Source: CAITWD01 sp963842065 (GTDB taxonomy: Bacteria; Actinomycetota; Thermoleophilia; Miltoncostaeales; Miltoncostaeaceae). Taken from it: a DNA stretch of 64,000 nt. A program made the translations under genes and the position numbers. Positions 1-8,577 of this stretch are shown in pieces. The stretch's first letter is position 1; every line of letters begins with the position of its first letter. The stretch lies in the NCBI GenBank assembly GCA_963842065.1, contig CAWJEW010000009.1, positions 186,001 to 250,000 of the forward strand. The letters are read 5' to 3'. The notes beneath the pieces were generated by a model, which was not told the origin of the DNA, made no database searches, and was given only the letters and a program-made list of their open reading frames with translations.

Positions 1-91
1 CGCCCGCGTCCACCATGCGATTCACCGCGTTTGTGCCGCCACCCCCGACCCCACAGACCTTGATCACCGCGAGGTAGTTGTTTGCTTCCAC
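1..91 (-). CDS. ftsZ: Cell division protein FtsZ, N-terminal 30 residues only
   Basis: The tubulin-like GTPase that forms the Z ring. Read leftward from a GTG at 91, the translation begins VEANNYLAVIKVCGVGGGGT and continues NAVNRMVDAG, the classic FtsZ start with the first GTP-contacting glycine-rich loop. A strong Shine-Dalgarno GGAGGAGG (101-108 on the plus strand as CCTCCTCC) lies 9 nt upstream, which fixes the start. The rest of the gene is outside the window. It is last in the leftward division cluster; no ftsA lies between ftsQ and ftsZ, as is usual in Actinobacteria. Confidence 0.95.
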   Translation of the reverse strand, partial: MEANNYLAVIKVCGVGGGGTNAVNRMVDAG

Positions 92-340
92 GTCGCCCGT
101 CCTCCTCCGCCGGAGCCCGCGGGCCCGGTGCTGGCCAAATCTCTACTCGGACTTGAAGGTTTCTCCGAGCGTCCTTGCTCAAACCTCAACGTCTACTCGA
201 GATAGCTCCCAGTCGGGAACATCCCGTGAATACGCTGCTTTGACGCAATTGCGTCGGCTCGGACGCTAGGCACCCCCCCACCGCATGTCAAGAGCGGTGC
301 ACGCCCATGCAACAGCGGTTGAGACCGATTGTGCACAGCC
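92..340. promoter_or_regulatory. ftsQ-ftsZ intergenic leader
   Basis: This 249-bp gap is the only sizeable one in an otherwise overlapping cluster. It holds no convincing gene. Actinobacterial ftsZ genes usually have their own promoters here, so a leftward ftsZ promoter is expected by analogy. Only the ribosome binding site at 101-108 is clear; no sigma-factor box can be assigned with confidence. Confidence 0.4.
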
Positions 341-1171
341 TCACCCTGAAGTTGACACTGAGGGTGTCGCTGCCGGCGGCGCGCCAGTCCCCAAGGCAGG
401 CCGATCCGGGACGGTGACGTCGAGGTACGTTGCGGTGGCGAGGGTCTTGGCAGAAACCGCGCCGAGCACGGCATTTACCGCGGCTGCCTTCTCCGGCAGG
501 GCGTCAAGGGTCCCCAGAAGCAGCAGCGGGCCTTTGACCAGGCGCCCGGACAGCAGGCCTTGGGCATAGCTCAACCCCTGAATTCGTGGTCGGGTGTGCG
601 GATGAATGACCTCGAGAAAGCCGAGCACCTGCATCGCCCACTCCGGGAGCTGATGCCCGAATGCCGGAATCGGCTCTGAGAGCACGATGCTCGGGCGAAC
701 CGTGCGCTTCGGGACTGGCCCCATGACCAGCCCGCGCGTCGAGGCCACGACCGCGCGCTCCCCCGGAGCCTCGACGATCGCGAACGGATCCGCCGGAATC
801 ACGGTCACGGTCAGTCCGAGCGGCCACGCGCGAGCGACGCTGATCGTTTGGACCCCGGGGAAGCGCTGGGCCACCTGGGTCATGGTGCCGACCGGCGGTG
901 ACAGCAGCGAACCGCCGTGCGACGCCGCCGCCGCGAGCTCGCGCTGCAGCTGGCTCGCGTCCGGACCCTGGTAGCCCTTGACGGTGACGTTGTTGATCGT
1001 CAGCACGGGGCCCGTGGCCAGCCAATAGCCCGCCAGCACGCAGACCACCGCGCCGAGTGCGCCAAGCACAACGCGCCGACGGCGTCGACCACGGTCGCGC
1101 GCGACCTCACGACGGCGCCGGTCGATCTCGGGGTGCGGACGCTCGGGTGGCGGCGTCTCGTCGGTGGACAT
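341..1171 (-). CDS. ftsQ: Cell division protein FtsQ (POTRA domain)
   Basis: A 276-residue bitopic divisome protein. It has an Arg-rich cytosolic tail (about residues 1-34), one membrane segment (VVLGALGAVVCVLAGYWLA, about 34-53) and a POTRA domain starting at LTINNVTVKGY. An FtsQ beta-rich domain follows. It bridges early and late divisome proteins on the outer face of the membrane. The ATG lies 2 nt after the murB stop, so the two are translationally coupled. The position between murB and ftsZ matches actinobacterial division clusters. The C-terminus ends in a Pro/Thr/Ser-rich tail, unlikely to be structured. Confidence 0.9.
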   Translation of the reverse strand: MSTDETPPPERPHPEIDRRRREVARDRGRRRRRVVLGALGAVVCVLAGYWLATGPVLTINNVTVKGYQGPDASQLQRELAAAASHGGSLLSPPVGTMTQVAQRFPGVQTISVARAWPLGLTVTVIPADPFAIVEAPGERAVVASTRGLVMGPVPKRTVRPSIVLSEPIPAFGHQLPEWAMQVLGFLEVIHPHTRPRIQGLSYAQGLLSGRLVKGPLLLLGTLDALPEKAAAVNAVLGAVSAKTLATATYLDVTVPDRPALGTGAPPAATPSVSTSG

Positions 1172-1173
1172 CG

Positions 1174-2076
1174 TTATCCCCCCTCGCCCAGCGGGGGACG
1201 CACGATCCCAGCGATCGGATCCAGGTAGCGAACCTCCGGCTCGAGCACCGGGCCTCCTGATGCGACGACCCGTCGTCGCCCCTCGCGCATCAGCGCGAGG
1301 ACGTCAGCGGCGCGACAGCCGGGCCCCGCCTCGATGAAATTGGCGTGGACGGGTGAGAACCGGGCGCCGCCGATCGCCAGACCCTTGCAGCCCACCGACT
1401 CCAGCAGACGCCCCGACGAGTCCCCGGCAGGGTTCGCGAACACGCTGCCGAACGTGCGGACCCCCTGGGGTTGGGTGGCCCGTCGCTGGCCACGAAACTC
1501 GCCCAGGCGCGCCAAAATTGCCTCGGGGTCGTCACGGTGGAGATCGAACGCCGCAGCGGCGACGACCTCGTTGCGCCGCAGACTGCTGTGCCGGTACCCG
1601 AGCTGCAGGTCCTCAAGGCCCACCCGCCGCCGCCCGGCAGAGGTGCAGATGACCGCCCAGCGCAGCACATCTTTGAGTTCGGAACGGTAGGCGCCGGCGT
1701 TCATCGCGACGGCACCGCCGACCGATCCAGGAATGCTCGCTCCGAACTCGAGCCCCCCGAGACCGTGTTTGGCGGCCCGCTGCACGGCACGCGGCAGCGA
1801 GGCCCCGCCCCCACACCACAGCTGCGCCTCCCGCACCACAATCGAGCTCAGCCGTCCGGACAGGCGCAACACAAGGCCGGTAAACCCGTCGTCGGCGATC
1901 AACAGATTCGAGCCCTTGCCGATCACGGCGACCGGCAGATCGGCGCGCTCGGCCCAGGCGAGCGCCTCGGTGACCTCGCGGAACGATCGCGCGGTCGCGA
2001 GCGCGCGCGCCGAACCGCCAACGCGAATCGTCGTGAAGGGAGCCAGCGGGACGTTGTGCTCGAGCTCAATCGCGAT
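1174..2076 (-). CDS. murB: UDP-N-acetylenolpyruvoylglucosamine reductase MurB, probable non-AUG start
   Basis: Reduces UDP-GlcNAc-enolpyruvate to UDP-MurNAc with NADPH and FAD. The FAD-binding start APFTTIRVGG, the VIGKGSNLL loop, the GLEFGASIPGSVGGAV region and the terminal EPEVRYL segment are present; about 300 residues is the normal length. No ATG, GTG or TTG exists in this frame between the family N-terminus and an ATG at 2241 deep inside murC. The best start is ATC at 2076, 8 nt after GGAGG (2089-2085); ATT at 2070 overlapping the murC stop (ATTGA) is the alternative. Either implies initiation at a rare codon, probably coupled to murC. Confidence 0.88.
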   Translation of the reverse strand: MAIELEHNVPLAPFTTIRVGGSARALATARSFREVTEALAWAERADLPVAVIGKGSNLLIADDGFTGLVLRLSGRLSSIVVREAQLWCGGGASLPRAVQRAAKHGLGGLEFGASIPGSVGGAVAMNAGAYRSELKDVLRWAVICTSAGRRRVGLEDLQLGYRHSSLRRNEVVAAAAFDLHRDDPEAILARLGEFRGQRRATQPQGVRTFGSVFANPAGDSSGRLLESVGCKGLAIGGARFSPVHANFIEAGPGCRAADVLALMREGRRRVVASGGPVLEPEVRYLDPIAGIVRPPLGEGG

Positions 2077-3478
2077 GGCCCGCGCCTCCGCCTGCAGGAT
2101 GGATTGGATACTCGTACTCCAGCCGCCGCAACAACTCCTGCCCGAGCTCGGTGATGTCCCCGGCCCCCAGGGTGAGCACCATGTCCCCGGGCTCGACCAG
2201 CCGCAGTGCGGCTTCGGTCGCGTCGGCGATTGTCGGGGCAAACTCCGCGTGGGTGGGTGGCATGATCGCGTCTGCGACCCGCTTGCCGCTGATGCCGGGA
2301 TCCTGTGCCTCCCGTGCCGCGTAGATCTCAGTCACGATCGCCACGTCGGCGCCCCCGAGGGCGTCGGCGAGATCGTCGGCGAGCGCCCGGGTGCGGGAAT
2401 ACAGGTGAGGCTGGAAGATCGCCACGATCCGTCCGGGGTGGCGCTCGCGCGCTCCACGCAGGGTCGCGCGGATCTCGGCCGGGTGGTGGGCGTAGTCGTC
2501 GACAACGACGATGCCCGCCGCCGCGCCGCGGTACTCGAACCGGCGCCCGACCCCAGCGAAGCCCGCCAGGCGTTCGGCCGCGACCTCGAGCGGCACACCG
2601 CACCACTCCGCCAGGGCGAGCGCACAGGCCGCGTTGGCCGCGTTGTGCGCCCCGGGGACCTGGAGCCCCAGCGTGACCCGTCGTCCGTCGGCCACCTCAA
2701 TCCGGACGCGGTCCACGTCGCGCGCACCGATCCGCGCCCAGGCGTCCGGGCCGTCACCGATCAGCCGGTACGGCCGGCCCGAGGCGCTGGCGAGCCGCCA
2801 CGCCCGCGGGGCAGCATCCGGTTCCGGCCCGGCGACGATCATCCCGTTGGCTGGGACGCGGGCGAGAAATTCGGCGAAGACGCCCTCGACCTCCTCGATC
2901 GATGCATACGTGGTGTGGTGATCGTGGTCGACATTGAGCAGGATGACGCCCTCCGGCTCGAGCCGCAGGAGCGACCGATCGCTCTCGTCTGCCTCTGCCA
3001 CGAACCATTCACTGGTCCCCCACACCGCACCCGTCCCGCCGCCGCCGGCGATCGTCGCCCCGACGCAGGCCGATGCGTCGCCCAGCGCGGCCAATAGCAT
3101 CGCGCTCGTGGTCGACTTACCGTGGGCGCCCGCCACGGCGAGCCCGCGATGACCACGCATGAGCTCGGCCAGCAGCTCGGAGCGATGCAGGATGGGAATG
3201 CCCCGGCGCTCGGCCTCGCGGCGCTCCGGGTTGTCGGCGGCGATCGCGGTCGACACGACGAGCGCATCAACGTCGGGTCCGATGGCCGACGCGGCGTGAC
3301 CGACGCTCACGCGGGCGCCCAGCCCCTGCAGGTCCTCAAGTACCGCCGAGCGGGTTCGGTCGGTGCCGCTGACCCGGTAGCCGGCCTGGATGGCCAGCCG
3401 AGCCAGGCCGCTCATCCCCGCCCCGCCGATGCCCACCATGTGGATCGCGCGCACGGCGTCCGGCGGCGCGCCAGTCAC
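2066..3478 (-). CDS. murC: UDP-N-acetylmuramate--L-alanine ligase MurC
   Basis: Adds L-alanine to UDP-MurNAc using ATP, the first peptide-stem step of peptidoglycan synthesis in the cytosol. Visible are the Rossmann motif HMVGIGGAGMSG near the start, the ATP P-loop GAHGKSTTS, the EADESDRS metal/ATP region, VDDYAHHP and a C-terminal ligase domain. A start at GTG 3478 gives 470 residues, the usual size, and overlaps the murG stop as GTGA. Upstream in-frame sequence is Arg-rich noise from murG. The 3' end overlaps murB. Confidence 0.95.
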   Translation of the reverse strand: MTGAPPDAVRAIHMVGIGGAGMSGLARLAIQAGYRVSGTDRTRSAVLEDLQGLGARVSVGHAASAIGPDVDALVVSTAIAADNPERREAERRGIPILHRSELLAELMRGHRGLAVAGAHGKSTTSAMLLAALGDASACVGATIAGGGGTGAVWGTSEWFVAEADESDRSLLRLEPEGVILLNVDHDHHTTYASIEEVEGVFAEFLARVPANGMIVAGPEPDAAPRAWRLASASGRPYRLIGDGPDAWARIGARDVDRVRIEVADGRRVTLGLQVPGAHNAANAACALALAEWCGVPLEVAAERLAGFAGVGRRFEYRGAAAGIVVVDDYAHHPAEIRATLRGARERHPGRIVAIFQPHLYSRTRALADDLADALGGADVAIVTEIYAAREAQDPGISGKRVADAIMPPTHAEFAPTIADATEAALRLVEPGDMVLTLGAGDITELGQELLRRLEYEYPIHPAGGGAGHRD

Positions 3479-4575
3479 CGCGACGCGACTCCGAGCACGA
3501 TGTCGGCGATGCGGTCGGCGGCCTCGGGGCGGCCGACGCTGCGCGCTGCGTCCCCCATCGCCTCGAGCCGCGGCCGGTCCGACAGCAAGGCGCCCACGAG
3601 CTCGCGCAACCGCGGTCCTGTGCAATCTGCGTCGGGCAGTATGATCGCCGCGCCCGCGGTCACCAGCCACTGTGCGTTGGTCGTCTGGTGGTCGGCCGTC
3701 GCATGCGGATATGGAATGAGGATGCTCGGACGGCCGAGCGCCGCCAGCTCGAACACCGATCCGCCGGCGCGCGAGACGACGAGATCCGCCGCCGCAAGCG
3801 CGTCGGGCAAATCGTCGAGAAAGCCCTCAAGCCGGTAGTTGGGCCCAGGACCCGCATCGCCGAACAACGCCTTGGTCTCCTCGAGCTGCCGAGGACCGGC
3901 GACGTGGATGACCTCGAACGGCGGCTCCGGCCCGAAGGCATCCGCGGCAGCCCGATTGAGCGAGCGCGCGCCCTGTGAGCCGCCGACGACGAGCACCACT
4001 GTCGCGTCCGGTGAGATCCCGAAACGGCGACGCCCAATGGTCCGGCTCGCCGTACGGACCGATCGGCGCACGGGACGGCCGGTCACGATGTAGCGGCGCC
4101 CGGAGCGGCCACGCACGGGGAAGGCCAGCACGACGCGCCGACTGATCGGTGCGATCAGACGATTCGCGAGCCCGAGGTGTGCGTCGGCCTCGAGTGCGAC
4201 AACCGGTCGGCGGGTGAAAAAGGCGGCGAGCGCGACTGGGCCGGCCATGTAGCCCCCGCCGGTCACGACGGCATCGGCGTGGAGGCGACGCACGATCCGG
4301 ATCGCACGTGGCACGGCCAGCAGCGCCATCCAGACGGTGCGAAGGTTGCTCAGGTCGAGACTGCGGCGAAATCCCTGCAGAGGGACGCTCTCCTCGGGAA
4401 ATCCCTGTGCGTCGGCAAAGCCCGTGCCGGCGCGCCCTTGAGCGGTGACGAACGCGACCTGTGCCGAGCGATCACGCAGCGCTTCCGCGACGGCGAGGGC
4501 GGGCATCACGTGCCCACCCGTCCCGCTGGCTGCGATCAGAATTCGCGTCGGATGTTCGCTGTTTTCGTGTGGCAC
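3475..4575 (-). CDS. murG: Lipid II synthase MurG (GT28 glycosyltransferase)
   Basis: Transfers GlcNAc from UDP-GlcNAc to lipid I at the inner membrane face. The N-terminal loop ILIAASGTGGHVMPALA, the GGGYMAGPVALAA region, the second-domain VVGGSQGARSLN and the donor-binding SRAGGSVFELAALGRPSILIPYP are all present. GTG at 4575 (NVPHENSEHPTR) is the nearest credible start before the conserved strand; an upstream ATG at 4647 would add a poor tail. The start lies inside the 3' end of ftsW (about 100 bp overlap) and no good Shine-Dalgarno is seen, which suggests coupling. Confidence 0.92.
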   Translation of the reverse strand: MPHENSEHPTRILIAASGTGGHVMPALAVAEALRDRSAQVAFVTAQGRAGTGFADAQGFPEESVPLQGFRRSLDLSNLRTVWMALLAVPRAIRIVRRLHADAVVTGGGYMAGPVALAAFFTRRPVVALEADAHLGLANRLIAPISRRVVLAFPVRGRSGRRYIVTGRPVRRSVRTASRTIGRRRFGISPDATVVLVVGGSQGARSLNRAAADAFGPEPPFEVIHVAGPRQLEETKALFGDAGPGPNYRLEGFLDDLPDALAAADLVVSRAGGSVFELAALGRPSILIPYPHATADHQTTNAQWLVTAGAAIILPDADCTGPRLRELVGALLSDRPRLEAMGDAARSVGRPEAADRIADIVLGVASR

Positions 4576-5830
4576 GTTCGCTTCGGCGGCTAATGCTAAA
4601 CAGCAGGCCGGTGCTCGCGAGGAGCACGATGAGGCTACTGCCACCATATGAGACGAACGGCAGCGGCACTCCGGTCACGGGCATGACCCCGAGGGCCGCC
4701 CCCGCGTTGTCGAGCGACTGCACCGCCATCAGCGACGCCAGGCCGGTCGCGATCAGGCGCTGGTGCAGATCCGGTGCTCTGATGGCGATGCGGAACGCGA
4801 GCAGCACCACCGCGGTCAGCGCGATCAGGACCGCACAGATCCCGATGAACCCGAGTTCCTCGCCGATCGAGGCAAGGACCATGTCGCTGTAGGCCTCGGG
4901 CAGATAGAACGCCTTCTGCAGCCCGTCCCCGAGCCCGACGCCATGGATGCCGCCCGACCCAACGGCGATCTGCGCCTGGACGGTCTGGAACCCATTCGTC
5001 GTCGCCTGATGCCACGGGTCGAGAAACGCCAACAGGCGCGCACGCCGGTAGGGCGCGGCGGCGATGGCGACCGCGGCGAGAGCGCCGCCGACACCGAGAG
5101 CCAACCCGATGTGCCGGAACTTGGCGCCGGCGACCAGCAGCATCGCCAGCCCGACGAAGGCCAGCGTCGTCGCGGTCCCGAGGTCCGGTTCGAGCAGGAC
5201 CAGGCCCGCCATCGTGAACGTCACCGCCAGGTACGGCATGATGCCGCGCAGCGTGCAGATCGCACGCGGGTTCCGCGCAATCGCCGCCGCGATCCACATC
5301 ACGAGGGCGAGCTTGGCGAACTCGGCCGGCTGGACCTGGCCAAAGATCGGCACCGAGATCCAGCGGCGCGCACCGTTCACGTCGACCCCGATGCCCGGCA
5401 TGAGCACGGCCACCAGCGCGATGATCGATGCCACCAGGCCGATGCCCGCGACCCGCCGCAGCGACGTCGGATCCCACCGCCGGCAAAACAGGAATGCCAC
5501 CCCTCCGAACAGCGCGTAGACCAACTGCTTCTCGGCGTAGGCGAACGGGCTCGTCCCGGCCAGCACCGCCTGTGCTGACGTGGCCGAGTAGATGACGACC
5601 ACGCTGAAGCAGACGAGGCCGAAAACAATCGCCATCAAGGTGCTCTCGGGCCCCGACCTGCGCGTCGCGGCCGCGTCACGGTTGCGCGCGTTCTCCGGAC
5701 GTGCGGTTACGGGGCGCAGGCTTCGGACACGGGTCGACACGTTGTGAAGGAGTTCACCTGCAGATCGCGATGTCCTCGTCTCGACGGGGCGCCCCTTTTC
5801 GCAAACTGCACGGATTTTCCGTGAGGCCAT
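4472..5830 (-). CDS. ftsW: SEDS-family septal peptidoglycan polymerase FtsW
   Basis: Lipid II polymerase of the divisome, an integral membrane protein with about ten membrane segments. Signature stretches include NGARRWISVPIFGQVQPAEF, the LLEPDLGTA motif, GGIHGVGLGDGLQK, LPEAYSDMVLASIGEELGFI and the final VPLPFVSYGGSSLIVLL. About 65 cytosolic residues precede the first membrane segment. The C-terminal tail of some 40 charged residues is encoded in the part overlapping murG, an unusually long overlap. RodA is the alternative SEDS member, but the mur neighbourhood favours FtsW. Confidence 0.92.
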   Translation of the reverse strand: MASRKIRAVCEKGRPVETRTSRSAGELLHNVSTRVRSLRPVTARPENARNRDAAATRRSGPESTLMAIVFGLVCFSVVVIYSATSAQAVLAGTSPFAYAEKQLVYALFGGVAFLFCRRWDPTSLRRVAGIGLVASIIALVAVLMPGIGVDVNGARRWISVPIFGQVQPAEFAKLALVMWIAAAIARNPRAICTLRGIMPYLAVTFTMAGLVLLEPDLGTATTLAFVGLAMLLVAGAKFRHIGLALGVGGALAAVAIAAAPYRRARLLAFLDPWHQATTNGFQTVQAQIAVGSGGIHGVGLGDGLQKAFYLPEAYSDMVLASIGEELGFIGICAVLIALTAVVLLAFRIAIRAPDLHQRLIATGLASLMAVQSLDNAGAALGVMPVTGVPLPFVSYGGSSLIVLLASTGLLFSISRRSERATRKQRTSDANSDRSQRDGWARDARPRRRGSAA

Positions 5831-5919
5831 GAAACGCGCGCTGCCGATTGCCGGGAATCGCCCCGAAACCCGGAACAGAACCTCACGTGAAGGTGCTATG
5901 TTCCCGCAGCGCCGAACAC

Positions 5920-5991
5920 GGGCGGTTAGCTCAGCGGTAGAGCACCTGCCTTACAAGCAGGGGGCCGGCAGTTCAAATCTGTCACCGCCCA
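5920..5991 (+). tRNA. tRNA-Val (anticodon UAC)
   Basis: The acceptor arm GGGCGGT pairs perfectly with ACCGCCC. The D arm GCTCAGCGGTAGAGC, anticodon stem CCTGC/GCAGG with loop CTTACAA (anticodon TAC) and T arm around GTTCAAATC are intact; the discriminator is A. No CCA is encoded. Divergent from ftsW and 26 bp upstream of tRNA-Asp. Confidence 0.95.
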
Positions 5992-6017
5992 CTGACTGAC
6001 CCGGTGACTCCGGCCCC

Positions 6018-6092
6018 GGGGGCGTAGCTCAGCTTGGTTAGAGCACCGGACTGTCAATCCGGAGGTCGCGGGTTCGAGCCCCGTCGCTCCCG
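6018..6092 (+). tRNA. tRNA-Asp (anticodon GUC), integration target
   Basis: The acceptor GGGGGCG pairs with CGCTCCC (one G-T). The anticodon stem CCGGA/TCCGG has loop CTGTCAA (anticodon GTC), and the T arm GCGGG-TTCGAGC-CCCGT is intact, with discriminator G. Immediately downstream come a terminator, arm-type repeats and an integrase remnant. Degraded copies of its 3' half recur at 51127 and 53630, so this tRNA is the likely attB of the accessory region. Confidence 0.95.
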
Positions 6093-6097
6093 TTGTT

Positions 6098-6126
6098 AAA
6101 AGCCTCGCTAATGCGGGGCTTTTTTG
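6098..6126 (+). terminator. Rho-independent terminator after tRNA-Asp
   Basis: An 11-bp stem AAAAGCCTCGC / GCGGGGCTTTT (one G-T wobble) with loop TAAT and a T tail follows the tRNA by 5 nt. The same hairpin is partly preserved behind the tRNA-Asp-like copies at 51.1 and 53.6 kb. Confidence 0.85.
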
Positions 6127-6169
6127 TGTCCGGTGCCCGAGCGTCCCGGTGCGCGATATACACGCGGAT

Positions 6170-6221
6170 ACGTTGCCCATACGTTGCCCGCACGTCTGGG
6201 ACGTTGCCCAAAACGTTGCCC
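6170..6221 (+). repeat. Four copies of ACGTTGCCC, candidate integrase arm-type sites
   Basis: The 9-mer ACGTTGCCC occurs at 6170, 6181, 6201 and 6213, just beyond the tRNA-Asp terminator and before an integrase remnant. Short direct repeats beside an attachment core are typical of integrase arm-binding sites; the function is inferred from position. Confidence 0.55.
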
Positions 6222-6289
6222 AAGACGGTGCCAGCGGCCGACTCGATCCACGTCGATACAGCACGCTCATCCGTCCTCCCCGCGCCGTT

Positions 6290-6598
6290 GGTCCGGATCA
6301 GCTTACGATCCGGCTCCGCCGGAACCGTTCTGGCCGCGCAGGATGCCCGAGACTGCGCCCGCTGCCTTGGCACGACCTACGCCACACCTACGGGTCACTG
6401 CTGGCCGCCCACGGGATCGACCTGGTCCCGATCAAGGACGCGATGGGCCAAAGTGCCCTGGCGACCACCGGGCGCCACCTGCACGCGCGACCGGCCGCCG
6501 AGCAGGCGGCCCGGTTCACGCGGGCGTTCCAGATCTCGCCATCAGGACCCGGCTCTGACGGCCAGGGGCGTATCGATGTCCGTCTGACTTGGCCTTAG
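6290..6598 (+). pseudogene. Tyrosine recombinase remnant, C-terminal catalytic part
   Basis: The stretch WHDLRHTYGSLLAAHGIDLV, then IKDAMGQSALATTGRHLHARP, carries the H-x-x-R box of phage-type integrases. The nucleophile Tyr, expected in the TGRYLHARP-type motif, is His here (GRHLHARP). The core-binding domain and first catalytic Arg are missing, so it is dead. It is closely similar to the integrase at 24.5 kb and probably the relic of the element that first used tRNA-Asp. Confidence 0.8.
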
Positions 6599-6679
6599 GC
6601 GGCGTGCCAGGTCAGAGAGCGGCCCTGCAGGCGCTCACACCGCGAGGGGACCCCGTCGATCCCGGAAGCATCGCCCGTA

Positions 6680-8188
6680 CTAGTTCGCCGACTTGCGGCG
6701 GAACACGTCGATCCCGTCCCCGTCGTAGACGAGCTCGAAGGCGCCCGTGGCCTCAAGCCGCTCCACGTACGGCGTGTTGACCTGTCGCGTGACGCGCTCG
6801 GCGAGCAGCCATGGGATGGCGGTGTCAACGATCACCCATTGGGCGTCGCCGATCACCGGCCAGGTGTAGACGTGCAAGCGATCGGACAGGCGCCCGCCCG
6901 CGGGGTTGGTCGCCGACACCGGGACACCGGCCGGGACCATGGAGACCGCATGCGCCAGCGCCACGTCGTGGGCAGTCACGGTGTACTGATCCGACGCGCG
7001 GGTCGATCCACCGGGAATCCACCTGCCGATCGGGACCGGACCATGTCGGAAGCCGGTCACGAGGGTCGCCACCAGTAGCGCGCCGATGACGAGCGCCGGA
7101 CGGTTGGCGATCCGTCCCCATCGGCCCGAGAACCGCCGTGCGCGGGCGATCCCACCAATCATCGCAACGATCAAGAATGGTGTTATTACAGCCGTGTATT
7201 GGTAGTAGATCGAGTACTGGGTTGGGTCGCTCGAGAGCATGTTGAGCACCAGCTCGGGCACGGCGGCAATCAGAATCAGAGGTGCGAGCAGCGGCAGGAA
7301 CACCAGCGGCGACAGCAAGTGCCACACATAGGCAAGACGCCCTCTGGACACCAGCAGCCTGAGCGCATGCCCGGGGTGGGTCAGCAGCGATTTGGTGATC
7401 GAACTCGGGCTCGCGCCGAGCTCCGCGTACCTGCTGATGAACGGGCTGGCGCCGCCCGGCGAAAAGTGCGGGATGATGATGCCGACGGCGATGGCGGTCC
7501 AGACCAGGCCGCCGATGATCAACGCCAGCGCCGTTGTCGTTCTGCGGTGACGAATCAGCACCCACAGGCCCAGGCCCGCCACGGCGAGACCGACTTCTTC
7601 CTTTGTCAGGACGCTCAGGGTGGCAAACACCGCCAACAGCACCGGGCGTTCGTCCTCGATTGCCCACACGCACCACAGCAACAGCGGAGTCGCCAAGGTG
7701 ACCGGATGAAAATCGAACACCACCGACCACTGCATCGGCGTGTAGAGCAGATACGCCACCGCGCACGCCGCCGAGGTGCGCCAGTCCCAGACCCAGCGCC
7801 GGGCGATCCAGTAGGTCGGCAGCGCGCCGGTCGCCACGATCAGCGGCTGAGCGATCAGCAGGAGCTTGGGTGTCGGGAAGATCCACCACAGCGGGACGAA
7901 GCCGACCAAGATCGGATCGACATGGCTGCCCATGCGGTCGATCTGCTGGCCGGAGGTGTCGGTGACCTCGAGGAAGTGACCGTGCGCGGTGCTCCAAATG
8001 GCCTGGACCATGTCGCCCAAGTCGAAGCGCGCGGTGGCAAACGCGTCGTAGCGCCGCAAAGCCAGGAAGATAAAGACGGCCGCGAACGCCACGGCGGCGG
8101 CCAGGACGATGACCAGGCCCGGGTCCCACTCGGAGACGCGCAACCGCCGCCTGATCGACATCGCCGTCGCGCGGCTCGAGACGGTCAC
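6680..8188 (-). CDS. DUF2079 polytopic membrane protein
   Basis: 502 residues with about ten hydrophobic segments; the DUF2079 hallmarks are FDLGDMVQAIWSTAHGHF and VTDTSGQQIDRMGSHVDPIL near the N-terminus and the PELVLNMLSSDPTQYSIYYQ stretch. Members resemble GT-C-like membrane glycosyltransferases, so a role in envelope glycan or lipid modification is possible but unproven. ATG at 8188 is used; an internal ATG ten residues later also works. Its first 36 codons are duplicated at 29.53 kb on the opposite strand. Confidence 0.85.
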   Translation of the reverse strand: MTVSSRATAMSIRRRLRVSEWDPGLVIVLAAAVAFAAVFIFLALRRYDAFATARFDLGDMVQAIWSTAHGHFLEVTDTSGQQIDRMGSHVDPILVGFVPLWWIFPTPKLLLIAQPLIVATGALPTYWIARRWVWDWRTSAACAVAYLLYTPMQWSVVFDFHPVTLATPLLLWCVWAIEDERPVLLAVFATLSVLTKEEVGLAVAGLGLWVLIRHRRTTTALALIIGGLVWTAIAVGIIIPHFSPGGASPFISRYAELGASPSSITKSLLTHPGHALRLLVSRGRLAYVWHLLSPLVFLPLLAPLILIAAVPELVLNMLSSDPTQYSIYYQYTAVITPFLIVAMIGGIARARRFSGRWGRIANRPALVIGALLVATLVTGFRHGPVPIGRWIPGGSTRASDQYTVTAHDVALAHAVSMVPAGVPVSATNPAGGRLSDRLHVYTWPVIGDAQWVIVDTAIPWLLAERVTRQVNTPYVERLEATGAFELVYDGDGIDVFRRKSAN

Positions 8189-8577
8189 TGGCTTTCCGAA
8201 ATCCGAGAGCGTCTCAGCCTCATGCCGAGGTCTGTTGTGTGTTGACCAGCGCCGACCGCCGCCAGCCAGTCGCGACGAGTCGCACTCCCTGAACGGACGT
8301 CGGCGCTCGCTGACCTTCCTGGTGCAGGTGCCATGCCCTCGATCCGAGCCCGGCCAAGATCAACTGTGGCCGTGGCAGGCTCTCGGACGCGGGCCTGGCG
8401 TTCGTGCACAGCTGCGGCAGCTGGCGTGTACGGGTCACCGTTGGAGAGCGCCTACGGCGCCATGATGACTGCGGCCTCTGTGCCGCCCTTGGGCGTTATC
8501 ACGCCAGACGCCGCGAGGGATTGCCCCGCAGCATCCTTGGGGACGACCTGCACAAACCTCGGTGCCGTGGTCGGTGT

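Noticed and set aside
5926..6270. Leftward frame translating across both tRNAs (contains GATGLEPATSG and DLNCRPPACKAG)
   Set aside because: It is the antisense translation of tRNA-Asp and tRNA-Val, a well-known spurious annotation; no independent coding evidence.
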